Positions 54,632-64,000 of a DNA stretch of 64,000 nucleotides are shown here, in pieces. Below the pieces are notes generated by a model. That model was not told where the DNA came from. It worked only from the letters and a program-made list of their open reading frames with translations, and did not search any database. The position numbers were made by a program, and so were the translations under genes. How positions within the stretch are numbered: the stretch's first letter is position 1; every line of letters starts with the position of its first letter. The DNA is from Mesostigma viride (lineage: Eukaryota > Streptophyta > Mesostigmatophyceae > Mesostigmatales > Mesostigmataceae), in assembly GCA_009746045.1 (NCBI GenBank), contig RPFO01000580.1:20204-84203 (forward strand), in the 5' to 3' direction.

Positions 54632-57600
54632 ATGACACCATGGTCGTTATATATAAGCTCAAATTCGTCCGGCTTCAATATCGCAACAGGACTAGTGGAA
54701 GACGGGGTAGATGAACGAATCGCGGACGTCGAGAGCGATGTGCAAGCTCTCCAGCTCGCGGTTCACCCGTTCGACAGGCACATCACGATCAACGGGGTAC
54801 GATACATGTACCCGGAGCACCGACAAGGCTCCGACTCGGCGATAATCATTCCGACTGGACAGTGACCAGCAATGGCGAGTCGAGTGGCATGCTTGAGGTC
54901 GACGGCGGAATCGTCGCTGGCTGGATCCGGATCTCGTCTCTATGGCTGATGGACCAATATTCGCGCATGTCCCAGATCGTCGCGGATCGTATTCTGACGC
55001 GCGAACAGATCGACTGGCTATTCGATCAACACGGCGTCGGGTATACGGCCCTTCCTGATCCGACCGCGACGTTTGTGTTAGAGTATGAAGACGGAACACT
55101 GTCCGCGCCAGGAACCACGTTCACAGTCTCGAACAATCAAGACATCCGTATTCGGCTTCCCTACACGGTCACCGGAGGCAGTAGCAGCGGAAAAAACGTC
55201 TACAGCGTCCAGGTCCTCGGCGCGCTCGACCCCGTCGTTATGAGTCAAACGGTAGACGGTCCATACATCGATGACATCCATTTCGGAAGCATGAGCCATG
55301 CCTACTTCGGCAAACTGATGAGCTACGAGCAAATCGGGTTCGCGACTACGAGAGACTTGAACAGAATACAGCGGATGCCCTACAGTATTCACATCACGCG
55401 CACGTACTCCCCGTTAACGGCCTGGGACGTCGGGCGGATCGACCAGCCGACTGAGAGTTACTGGAAAACGACTGCGCCTTACCAGACATGGGTCGTCGTT
55501 GGCGACGGTGGCGCGCCTCCTCTCACGCTAGGAATCAAAAACACGACGCCGTGGGCTTACCAACGGAAGCTGCCTATCTCGTGGAAAGTCGACAATGTCG
55601 CGTTAACCGACGCGGCGGGTAGTTTTCGGCTTGACGTGGACGGGGGACTACGCGGAGAGGACGCGGTCACGTGCACATTGACGCCGGCGGATCATGGGAA
55701 GCTCGTGTCGGCCGATGTGACGATCTACAACGACGCGACGATGACTACGTCTGCCACTCAGCGAAAAATGGCCGTCGTGGGCGTGGTGAAGACCGATCCG
55801 CTCGTCCCGGCAATACGGGCACCGAGCCGTTTCTTCTCGACGTCCGCGCCGGCTCGTATAGGTGTGCAGATGTACGCGGATCATGCCATGGGGTGGGGGG
55901 ATAGCACACAGACCCCGGCAGATTACGAGGTCTTTGTGGACTGGGTCAGTAAAGGTAGTGTCACGGGAGCTGGAATGGTGAGCTGTCTTCTTGGTGACTC
56001 TACGATGCGAGAGGTTCAGGTCGTCCCGCGGTTTGTGTGCCCGAGAGATTCTCCAAACATCACCGGAGAGAGTGTGACTGTCACTGGTGCGGTTGTCACG
56101 TTCAACAGCCTCGAGCGGTTTTCTCGGGACACTGCGACAACTCTACAGCCGTCACATCACCAATACAGATACACGCCCGTTTCGTCGAGTTTCCACGCGC
56201 TGTCTGTGGATAATGTCACGCCACCTGACAAATGCGTCGTGTTTACCGACGAAGAGGTCGACGGCCCGTTCCTAATATGCTTCGAGCTCGTTGTACCGTC
56301 AGGCAGCGCATTCGTCTCGCTCTCGGACCATAACGACATAACCGGGAAGTACCACCCCTCTTTCACAGACGGTCATAATTGCTGGCGAAACCAAGGAACA
56401 ACCGACAATTGGTGGTCGGCGTGTGGCGTGAGTATAGACAAGACAAACGGAACGATCAGTCTGTATCAGAACCGGAAAGCGGCGACACATTATACGTTGA
56501 ACGCGACGTGGTCAAGCAGTACGCGTTTTTGGGTTGCGTTCCGGCGACGGTCTGACGGAATCGTCGAGCGATACATCTCGTATTTTCCTCCTGACCGTCT
56601 GAGCAGTATGACTAAGCTAGCGAATTCCGTGTCAGGCATCTTTACAACCTCGCCGACTGGGATCGTAGCCCCGTACACACCTGGTCAGGTGAGGCTTGTT
56701 TTTCATTTGGACAGTGTCAACCAGGCGATTTTCAACGCATGCGAATTGGCTGATGATACGACAGACGCCGAATTCGTTTCCTTGACTACTACGAACCCGA
56801 CCGGTCTCTACCTTTCATCAGGCGATACGATAACTCTCACTCACAGGGGCACGTCGCCGCGTGAATGTAGCATATTAGGCAATTACATGACGTCGTCGCT
56901 CGTCCCAGGCGAAACGAATCTCTACCGCGCGCAACTCACGGCGTCAAAAGACAACGTCATCCACGCCGTTTGTGAATTCCCGTCATACAACCACGCGACA
57001 CCGCTCACCAGTTATTCGGTAAAGGTGTATGGCGTGCTTCCGGATCGCCCCATGATAAACCGGTTCGAGGTCCGTCTACTATACGATGACGCCTTACTAT
57101 ACCGCATCAACGAGCGACCTATCCAGTTGTCTAAAGGCCCGGACTGGGAGAATGGGGTCTCGACGATCGGTCACGGGTTCGTGGGTGATATTCCGTATGT
57201 CCAATTCTCTGTGCTGATGCCGACTCCGTTTCGCTACGAATTCGGCCACTTGTTCACAGCGACGTTTGAGGTTCGATCTTCGTCGCTTGTCGGCGGTCCT
57301 GACGGGATTTTCATGGATCTGTCGATGGCTCGTTTCTTCGGAGAGGGGCCGACAGAAATTGGGCTGATCACGGCGCTAGACGAGTGCGCGTATACGGATG
57401 CACGAGAGGCGAGACGAGTTTCGTTTTCTATCCGTGGACTGCGGACCATTGCGTACGATTACATGCAGCCCGAGCTCTGGGAACTTGGTCCTCAGGGCAT
57501 CATGAGTTTCCGCGACGACGATGGGAATCTCGTCCCTCCCGCGACGACGCTAGATAAGTTCTACTGCCGCGTGCAGTTCACACACGGAGCGCCGCCCTTG

Positions 57601-57876
57601 CTGGAGATCGGGCACCCGTACAGATTTCTCGCAAGTGCTCTCGACTTCGTGTATCAGCCCGGGAGCTCGTGCAGACTCGTCGTGGGTCCTTCGTGGCGTG
57701 TCGCACCCGGATTCGACGAGTCCGACGGAGTCTACGAAATACTACTGCACGTCGACAAGACGCTCGGGTCCGGCAGCGCAGTCGCGTACATCAAGCCGCA
57801 AGTCGAGCACTGTCGCTCGAGATCAGGGGTAGCGGCTAGCGGAGAGATCTTCGCGGCGGTGACCTGGCTCGTTTAA
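54632..57876 (+). pseudogene. Very large beta-rich protein, putative virion surface protein, one frame change
   Basis: The coding region starts at 54,632 (MTPWSLYISSNSSGFNIATG, then GVDERIADVESDVQALQLAV, a short helix). It changes frame near 54,850-54,862, where the long frame has no ATG and would need a GTG start; the two frames read as one protein of about 1,080 residues. The rest is dominated by short beta strands with many Thr, Ser, Val and Gly, few charged helices and no transmembrane segment. One part (about 56,260-56,600; PFLICFELVVPSGSAFVSLS ... WRNQGTTDNWWSACGVSIDK) resembles a lectin-like or SPRY-like sandwich. Large proteins of this kind are commonly fibres or attachment proteins. 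No family is recognised. Confidence 0.5.
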
Positions 57877-57904
57877 AATCTTTGAGATATGTCAAGGACA
57901 CACC

Positions 57905-58225
57905 ATGCCGCGAAAGACATCGAAACGATCAGCTAAGAAACCGTCCAAAGCCCCGCGCAAGCCCCGAGCGCCTCCGAAGAAGGCCGCGACGACCGCGCTG
58001 ACGAACTCGATTGTCATCCACTCGCCCCACGTTACCCGTCCCGCGAAAAGGGGAAAGGTCGCCGAAGTCCGTGGGTTTAAGGACGCGATGTTGTTGGCGG
58101 CTCTCGCGTCGAACTCTCGCCCTGTAGTCTACCCACCATTGTCCGCCTACGACCAACCGGCCTCCGTTCCGGCTCCAGAACCGGCCGCTGCCTCGGCGCA
58201 GGGTCTGACGAACCTCTCCGCGTAG
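57905..58225 (+). CDS. Small basic protein, candidate DNA-condensing core protein, 106 aa
   Basis: Residues 1-30 are almost only Lys, Arg, Pro, Ser and Ala (KPSKAPRKPRAPPKKAA). They are followed by a conserved-looking centre (HVTRPAKRGKVAEVRGFKDA) and a Pro/Ala-rich tail. Its small size, positive charge and place among virion genes recall DNA-packing core proteins of adenovirus-like viruses. That is an analogy and not homology I can show. The next open frame follows after 5 bases without an ATG. Confidence 0.5.
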   Translation: MPRKTSKRSAKKPSKAPRKPRAPPKKAATTALTNSIVIHSPHVTRPAKRGKVAEVRGFKDAMLLAALASNSRPVVYPPLSAYDQPASVPAPEPAAASAQGLTNLSA

Positions 58226-58230
58226 AGATC

Positions 58231-58455
58231 GTGGGATCCGCGCCTCCGCCAGCTGCTAGAGACCCCGTTGCTAGGACGCCGCCTCGTCCCAGAGTGCGAG
58301 TCGCCAACGTGACCGATAGAGTCAATTGCACGGTCCCGGGCTGCAAAAATACGTTTGTCGATAGTCGGCGGTTGGATACTCACCTACGAGACAAACATCA
58401 CGTGACTGAAGGTGTCCCTGTGGCGATAAAGGGGCCGGTCCGAGCTCGCGGATAA
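58231..58455 (+). CDS. C2H2 zinc-finger protein, start unclear
   Basis: The frame contains NCTVPGCKNTFVDSRRLDTH followed by LRDKHH: C-X4-C-X12-H-X4-H, a single classical C2H2 finger. There is no ATG: the frame opens with GTG at 58,231 and remains open a little upstream, overlapping the basic protein. Either it is the C-terminal end of that basic protein after a frame change, or it is expressed by frameshifting or a non-ATG start. Single fingers of this kind occur in small DNA-virus proteins and may bind nucleic acid. Confidence 0.5.
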   Translation: MGSAPPPAARDPVARTPPRPRVRVANVTDRVNCTVPGCKNTFVDSRRLDTHLRDKHHVTEGVPVAIKGPVRARG

Positions 58456-58491
58456 ATTTTCTAAACAGATCATAAAACGATTTCGGTGCGA

Positions 58492-58787
58492 ATGGAGCTG
58501 TCAGATGCTGAGATGCTGCAGAGCCCAGTGGATGATCTTACCCCGACGTTCCTCGCGATTTCCTGGAATCGGCGATGTTCTATTGCAATAAGCCGCTGAC
58601 TGGGAAGGAAAGGCGACAGCTTAAACGTAGCGCGCGAGGTCTCGCTGGTGGCGAGGGAAAGGTTGTGGTCCACGGCAGGAACGAGATTAAATCGGAACTC
58701 ATTGTAACAGAGAATGAGGGATCACGTACAGGAGTGCCGGACGCTGACCCTAAGGACCGAGAACAGGACAAGGGGCAGTCTTCATGA
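58492..58787 (+). pseudogene. Hypothetical protein, probable frame change
   Basis: An ATG at 58,492 opens MELSDAEMLQSPVDDL and stops at the TGA at 58,600. The overlapping frame from about 58,540 reads YPDVPRDFLESAMFYCNKPL, then TGKERRQLKRSARGLAGGEG and KVVVHGRNEIKSELIVTENE to a stop at 58,785. The two parts look like one protein of about 98 residues with a lost base near 58,540. The family is unknown. It fits the packed plus arm: 35 bases after the zinc-finger frame and 6 bases before the next gene. Confidence 0.45.
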
Positions 58788-58793
58788 TCCTAC

Positions 58794-59542
58794 ATGGGAT
58801 ATCCCGGCCGGGTTGCTCGAGATTACCACGACGTCGGGCTGACCTTCTCACAATCCCATTCGAACAGACGCACATCAACCAACCAACGCTCATTCGAGGT
58901 GGTGATGCAGTCCGCCCACACTGTCTCGCTCCACTGGATCGTGGACGACGATCGAGAACAGACACAATATCGAGGCGGTCTTGCAGACCATCGACAGTTC
59001 GTTCGGGTCACGTACGACCGCGCGAACAGTCTGTACACTTTTGCGGCCAGTTCGCCGTTCCAGCTACGAGTCGGCGAGTCCGTCGGGCGTGTCCTGGGAC
59101 TTGTCCCGGGCGTTCACGCGTCCAACGACCAACACGTAATAGTGAGCAATCGACCGGCTACGAACGGACGCCTGAGGGCCGTCTACGTGTACGCCGACAT
59201 CGTGCGGGGAATGTAGTGTCCGCGACTCACGGGGCTGTCTACGGGGGTTTGTTGGCGTGTTGCCCGAACCTTAGCAAGTTCCTAGAACCGATCGTGTGGC
59301 AGGCGCAGACTCCGCTCTGGCAGCATATGAGGGACTCCCCGCGCGGGATCAGTCTCCGCCTGCTGGACGAGGACGACGTGCCGGTCCAGTTGTATAGTGA
59401 CTGGGTCGTCCAGCTCAGTTTCCGGATATCGCCACAGAAGCGATGGGCGTGGAGTCGCGAAGATCGCGAGCGTCCTGCGGTACATTGGCGCTTGGCGGGG
59501 AAGTCCTGCCGGCCAGAAAGATATCTCAGCGTTCTGTTATAA
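58794..59542 (+). pseudogene. Probable penton-like minor capsid protein, one frame change
   Basis: The first frame (58,794-59,216) contains NSLYTFAASSPFQLRVGESV and GRVLGLVPG and ends AVYVYADIVRGM. The second frame continues with GAVYGGLLACCPNLSKFLEP and GISLRLLDEDDVPVQLYSDWVVQLSFRI. The pattern F.l..SPF.L...vLGf ... YVY.DIV ... I.l.D..g.pv......w.v.L.fRI is shared by a virion protein of adintovirus/polinton-like elements that is encoded beside the major capsid gene, as I recall the family. The frame change lies at about 59,205-59,220. It would form the five-fold vertices of the capsid. The position directly upstream of the capsid genes supports the call. Confidence 0.6.
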
Positions 59543-59558
59543 ACGACGACGAGGACGA

Positions 59559-59843
59559 ATGAAGCTCGACTTTGGAAAGGTTGTCAACACCGTGCGAAAG
59601 ATCGGACACGTAGCCGGAGACGCTATCCGGAAAGTGGGACATGGCGCGCGACTCGTGAAAGCGGCCGCTGGTGCTGCCGATTCGGCTCTCGGGCATGTCC
59701 CGAGCAAGTTGATCGAGGCGTCCCCGGTCCTCGGGACGGCTTACCGTGTCGCGAAAACAGGGTTGGACGCGTTGTCTTCCCTCGAACGTAAAGTAGACGC
59801 GCACAAGGCCGCGAATCCGCTTCTGGGCCAGTTCCTCCACTAG
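59559..59843 (+). CDS. Small helical virion-type protein, 94 aa
   Basis: The start at 59,559 (MKLDFGKVVNTVRKIGHVAG) is chosen because the previous gene ends at 59,542 and the upstream open frame is probably chance. The protein alternates hydrophobic and basic residues (DAIRKVGHGARLVKAAAGAA) and should form amphipathic helices; it ends ANPLLGQFLH. Its size, amphipathic character and location just before the major capsid gene recall membrane-active minor capsid proteins such as adenovirus protein VI. That is inferred only. Confidence 0.5.
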   Translation: MKLDFGKVVNTVRKIGHVAGDAIRKVGHGARLVKAAAGAADSALGHVPSKLIEASPVLGTAYRVAKTGLDALSSLERKVDAHKAANPLLGQFLH

Positions 59844-59881
59844 CCAGAATATTATCTAACTAACTGGTATACAACGCTCTC
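59844..59881 (+). promoter_or_regulatory. AT-rich upstream region of the major capsid gene
   Basis: The 38-base gap reads GAATATTATCTAACTAAC before the ATG at 59,882. TCTA in an AT-rich setting is the late promoter core reported for mavirus and its giant-virus host. Similar TCTAA-containing stretches precede other genes here. This is a candidate only. Confidence 0.4.
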
Positions 59882-61126
59882 ATGGCTTCCGACGGCAGTT
59901 GGTACAATCGCGCGATCCCGAAGTCGATGCAGTACCTCATTAAGACGCTCGGTCAGCACTCTACGTCCCGCGTGCAGCTCTCCACGCTATCCGCGAACTC
60001 CGGCATCAAGCAGGGGTCCGTGGTGGCTGTCCGGCTGCCTACCCACGGGTTTGCCGACCTTCACTCGTTCGCCATGTTCTTTCAAGCGACCCCGGCTGCG
60101 ACGGCCGGGTTTTGCAAGTTCCCCCCGTACACGTCTTCGCTCATTAGGCGGCTCGAGGTGCTGGTTGGTGGACAATCTGTGGACTCGATCAACGATTACG
60201 CCCAGCTCTTTAACACATTGTTGTCAGTCCATGGAGGACAGGGTTTTGTCAACTCTCAGGCGCCTGCCGGATGGTCTCTGAACGACCCGGCTAACGTGAC
60301 ACTTACAGCAAACACAGCACAAGAAGGTATTATTGACAATTGGCTCGGGTTCTTGTCTGGTGACCCTCGAATCATCGACCTCAGTCTCTTTCCACCGATC
60401 GAGATCCGGATCACGCTAATGGATGGCGCTGTGATGATCCCAGGAGCTGCTAATGCCGGTGCAGGTATTGCGGCCGGAACTGGTCTCGGGTTTCAGCTGG
60501 ATAACATCCACTTCTCCATCGACACGTACAGGTTCCAGGAGGACGTCTCCCAAATCTTCGCGGCTCGGTTGGCTGAAGGTGGCACGTTGCCGTTCAAGTG
60601 GAAGACCTGGCAATCCACCAAACAGACGATTCCCGGAGACACCTACAGCATCAAGGCCACCCTATCGTCAGCATCCGCGTCAAAGTTGTTGGCCATCCAG
60701 GTAGCAGCAGCGGCCGATGTGTCAAACGCGCGATACAACACCATGTTCGCGCACACCGCCGACGCCCTCACCGGGTTCCAATTCGACATCAACGGCAGCA
60801 ATCAGACCCCGGCGTACAGGATGGGCATCACAGAGGCATGGGTGAACCTGGTTAGCGCCTTCAATGACCAGGGGAACAGTCTGTCATGCGCAAGATCGGC
60901 TATCGCTCCGGATACATGGTCCACTAAAGATTTTGTCATGGCGTGTCACCTGAACATGCCATGTGCCGGCGCTGAGTACCAGAGTGGCCTCGACCTGCGG
61001 GGTACTGCAGCGGTTGTGACTTTGCGCGTTGACACCGCGGGTGCGGATCATATCTCGTACATCTTCGTAGAAATGGAGTCTAAGATGGACGTCGGAGCCG
61101 GACGGCAGGCGGCAGTCTATCTGTAA
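59882..61126 (+). CDS. Probable major capsid protein (double jelly-roll), 414 aa
   Basis: This would be the shell protein of the virus-like element. The N-terminal domain has GSVVAVRLPTHGFADLHSFA and then SSLIRRLEVLVGGQSVDSIN with DYAQLFNTLL. That combination, a strand ending in RRLEV..gGQ.vd.i..Y..l.n.ll, is typical of double jelly-roll capsid proteins of polinton-like viruses and adintoviruses. The second half has IDLSLFPPIEIRITL and LDNIHFSIDTYRF, strands and loops suiting the second barrel, and ends DHISYIFVEMESKMDVG. There is no transmembrane segment. At 414 residues it is somewhat short for the group. The frame is fully open. No similarity search could be run. Confidence 0.7.
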   Translation: MASDGSWYNRAIPKSMQYLIKTLGQHSTSRVQLSTLSANSGIKQGSVVAVRLPTHGFADLHSFAMFFQATPAATAGFCKFPPYTSSLIRRLEVLVGGQSVDSINDYAQLFNTLLSVHGGQGFVNSQAPAGWSLNDPANVTLTANTAQEGIIDNWLGFLSGDPRIIDLSLFPPIEIRITLMDGAVMIPGAANAGAGIAAGTGLGFQLDNIHFSIDTYRFQEDVSQIFAARLAEGGTLPFKWKTWQSTKQTIPGDTYSIKATLSSASASKLLAIQVAAAADVSNARYNTMFAHTADALTGFQFDINGSNQTPAYRMGITEAWVNLVSAFNDQGNSLSCARSAIAPDTWSTKDFVMACHLNMPCAGAEYQSGLDLRGTAAVVTLRVDTAGADHISYIFVEMESKMDVGAGRQAAVYL

Positions 61127-61166
61127 AAATCTCTGATAGTTACTGTAAAGCGCTCGATGGAATATC

Positions 61167-62330
61167 TCAAAGATCGCGATATACCGCGAATCCGTTTAGT
61201 AGAGTCACTTTGATTTTCGACACACCGTCGATAGCTGATAAAGGCACGGCGATGGGGTTGCCAGGCAGGAAAGGACCGCTGATGGAGCCCAAGTTTCAGT
61301 ATCCTTTGCCAGGTTCTAAAAAATAGTGTCATTGTGTAGTATGTCAGCAGCATGTCTTTTGATTACGGTGTCTGTCCTGCTTTGATTAATAAAAAGAAGC
61401 GCGTTGTCGCGCCTTCCATAACATATAACATTAACGACAAACCGGAACATATCCTAGCGCGTCTCAATTAAAGTGAAGCGACGTTTCAGTCCAGCCGGTC
61501 ACGGGGTTCGCCTTAGACGATATCGTTCGTAGTCAGACGGGGCCATTGCCACTGCCGGCAGCGGGGCGTCGTCATCATTCCAAGTGCGCCGCCAACGACG
61601 CATTTCGCGACTACAGTGGCGTCGGAGCGGCGGGCGGTGGAGTCAACTTTGAAGGTGCACGGAACAAAGCCTCGACTCCATCTGGTCCTTCACGTACTCC
61701 AGCCCCTCCAACGGTGACGCCTCGCGCGACCGTGCGGACGGGGCTCGACGCCATCCCTCGACACCCGTTGAGTGAACGCCACGTTCAGCAGGTCCGTCAC
61801 GGGGTTCGCGTTGGCCGATATCAACGGTGACAACGGGACAGCGCCAACCTGAAACCGGCAGCGGGGCGTCGTACGCCTTCCGGTGACGCCGACGACCCGC
61901 TTACAACGGCCACGAGTGTCAATCGTGGGCGCTGGAGTTGTCGCGGAGCTATCGATGGACGCAACGTGGCTTCCACACACTGTCATCTCCGTATTCCCTC
62001 AGCCACCGTCACGCTGGTCGACTCCGCGGGGTCCACTTCGCCTGGAGTTTCCATATCCGCGAGGCGGACTTTCAGTCGAGCAGTGACCGGTTTTGCATTG
62101 GGCGACATACACGGTGATAAACGGGAACAGCTTCCAATTTTGGTAGGCAGCGGGCGTCGTACACGTTCAACGTGAGGCGACAACGGCCAAATTCCGCCAC
62201 GTCCTTCACATCGCGCAGGGGCCGCGACAGACACCAGTTGTTCGGGACGGCACTCAGCTTTGAACTCGCTATGTTCACGTTTACCCCATACACCCCGCCA
62301 CGATCCGGCTCTGTATGCGTGGGTAGACCA
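61167..62330 (-). pseudogene. Decayed minus-strand repeat protein, about 290-bp repeats
   Basis: The minus strand contains pieces of a protein in several frames. The last piece (61,295-61,167) reads SISGPFLPGNPIAVPLSAID and KIKVTLLNGFAV before a stop. Further pieces give PLISANANPVTDLLNVAFTQ (about 61,830-61,770) and CMSPNAKPVTARLKVRL (about 62,110-62,060). At DNA level the blocks start near 61,501, 61,799 and 62,086. Repeats of about 97 residues rich in beta-type sequence suggest a fibre-like protein. It points toward the capsid gene and ends 41 bases after it. Many frame breaks make it a pseudogene. Confidence 0.5.
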
Positions 62331-63660
62331 AACGACTCTTCGACGCCTTAGCAACACATTTTTACCACTCGCCACGACTTCGGTAGCGGGGTATGGAAGG
62401 ACAGAAGGGGACCAGCATTACTGTGCTTCACCACCAATGCGCCGACCATCGCGATACCAGCTTAAACTCTAAAGCGGCTCTCGTTCAGTAAGCAGGTTTA
62501 CAGTTTGGCTTGTACGGGCGTTCCAGAGCGACGGGTTTTTTTTTGGGGTCGTCCGCGAAAACACTAATGATTCGTCGCGCAAAATCAAACACCCGAGCGT
62601 TTACCCTCCGCGGGTCAGTAGTAGGTTGAAAGGTCTTTGTTGTCGGGTGCTCAAAGTAATTACGGACTGAGCATCTGCAACAACGCGACGATTACGAGTT
62701 TTATGCGCTTTGGGGTACGGGAGCCATCACGATCTGCACGAATGCAAGTTTTACTGACGGCCGGGCGGCACGTGATGGCAGTGTCGTGTGACCTAGGAAG
62801 CACGCCAAACGTCCATTCACCAGATTTTGATGGTAAAGAGTGGTGGGGCGTACACCAGGTACGCGCGGTACAGAATCAGGAAGGATCTGTGTTGGCGCGG
62901 ATATAGATTGGAAGCACTCGTAACTGGGGACGGAATGGACGGGAGATTCTGAATCTACAGCACGCAAGACGCGGCTGAGCTCGAACAGATCCGAAGGCTT
63001 ATCTAGTGCAGCAAATGGGGCACGCTGCCGCCATACCCCAACGTAGATAGCCGGTTGACACTATTATCTCCCGTTAAATGTATAACAAAGCATGGGACTA
63101 TCGCGTATTTCTACCGAGCATCTTAGACTCTGAGAAGGCCACAAGAGTTCGACGAAACGACTATGCGGGCCGTGGTTTGTCGTAAAGCCAGAGCTAGGAG
63201 GTCCTGTAATCGGACGAGACTGGGCGTGGAGGAGCACACGCGGCTTATCTGGCCAATGTCGAAGGCCGCGGCCAATTAAGACTAATCGGAATAGTTTCGC
63301 CGGAAATTTTACGGGTGGGGTCGCATCAACGTAAAGACGAGGTGGCGTTAGGTCTGACGAATGCTACGGAACTGAGGCGACAATCCTACATCATGATAAA
63401 CGATCAGCAGCTATTTCACAATCTCGGAGACCCATACTGTTCCGAAACGGAGGCGGCGTTTGACTATGGCGGGATGGTTCATTTGGACCCGCGGCTCGAG
63501 CGACGCTGCTACGAGTCGCCTGATGCTCCGCAGACAGCTTTCTGTCGCTCCCCGATTCGAGAAATCCGACAAGGTTTGACATCGTGTAAATGCCATCACA
63601 AGTAGACAGGATTAAACGCGTAACGACTCAGTGTAAAAGGTGCACTGTTAATCGTATTTG
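62331..63660. other. Probable decayed coding sequence, no recognisable gene
   Basis: The composition resembles the viral block, and several short open frames exist (for example 62,637-62,906 and 63,315-63,605 on the plus strand). None has recognisable motifs or repeats. The plus frame at 63,315 contains INDQQLFHNLGDPYCSETEA, which is protein-like but unidentified. Confidence 0.35.
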
Positions 63661-63825
63661 ATTAATAATTATCTTACATGATCTTATAAAAAACGTTTCC
63701 AACATGTTCTACCATGATGCATCCTCATTGCATCGGGCCTGCAAACGGGCAGTGGCGGGCTAATCCGAGCGGCACGCGGCGGTCCGTTAACGCCGCGGAG
63801 TCGCGCGAGTTTCTTGCAACGTCGC

Positions 63826-64000
63826 CGGAAGCCCGATCCGTACGAGGATATTCAATTCGAATTAGACCAACTAGACGATTCACGCATCTTCTCGCTCGGC
63901 TGCTTGTGTGCGCTTGGAGACGAGCGATTCTGGACGAAATTATCAAGGGCCGTGCGAGGACTTGGTCGTTGTATCCATAATGCCGGACTTTGCGTCAACC
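63826..64000 (+). CDS. Partial open frame running off the window
   Basis: One plus frame is open to the last base and reads KPDPYEDIQFELDQLDDSRI, then FSLGCLCALGDERFWTKLSR and GRCIHNAGLC. It looks like true coding sequence because of its hydrophobic and acidic pattern. No ATG is visible in this frame; a possible start MFYHDASSLHRACKRAVAG lies at about 63,703 in another frame, so a frame change is likely. The family is unknown. Confidence 0.35.

Overview
The window is from a nuclear genome of a eukaryote, most likely an alga or another protist; the sequence does not allow a closer name. Non-LTR and LTR retrotransposons, cut-and-paste DNA transposons, microsatellites and one intronless host-type enzyme gene support this. 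Bases 1 to about 46,000 are almost entirely nested mobile elements. Bases about 46,400 to 64,000 are compact, GC-rich, virus-like sequence that looks like an integrated double-jelly-roll DNA virus of the polinton-like/adintovirus kind.

Region by region. (1) 0.5-6 kb holds LINE debris on the minus strand, cut by a hAT-type element with a perfect 8-bp target duplication, then a 5'-truncated LINE copy, a 452-bp tandem duplication, and a LINE ORF1 preceded by three 168-bp monomers. (2) 6-9.4 kb is gene-poor and has a long GGGT/GGGC/GA microsatellite. (3) 9.5-13.6 kb is a nearly full LINE (AP endonuclease, reverse transcriptase) ending in a hairpin and a (TTAA)n-type tail. (4) 13.6-16.3 kb is a mosaic of repeats bounded by TTAA arrays, including a 1-kb element with 0.2-kb inverted arms that carries an ORF1 fragment. 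(5) 17.0-17.7 kb is a glutathione S-transferase gene, the only ordinary host gene seen. (6) 20.1-39.3 kb is a Russian-doll structure. A LINE ORF2 is split by a Ty3/gypsy-type LTR element with 571-bp LTRs and a 5-bp target duplication. That element is itself split by an ORF1-only retroelement and a piggyBac transposon, with part of pol duplicated. (7) 40-46 kb has SINE-like foldbacks, a cluster of four perfect hairpins, and rearranged copies of a LINE with a restriction-like endonuclease.

The viral block has two divergent arms meeting near 54.55 kb. The minus arm carries genes for DNA handling: a coiled-coil protein, a packaging ATPase, an AT-hook protein, a tyrosine recombinase and a 1,148-residue fusion of a herpes-like primase with a UL9-like helicase. 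The plus arm carries virion-type genes: a very large beta-rich protein, a small basic protein, a C2H2 finger, an unidentified protein, a probable penton-like minor capsid protein, a small helical protein and a probable major capsid protein. Together these would replicate, integrate, package and encapsidate a genome. Several genes are broken by one-base frame changes while the two longest replication and capsid genes are open. The copy may be decaying, or the assembly may contain uncorrected long-read indels; the sequence alone cannot separate these.
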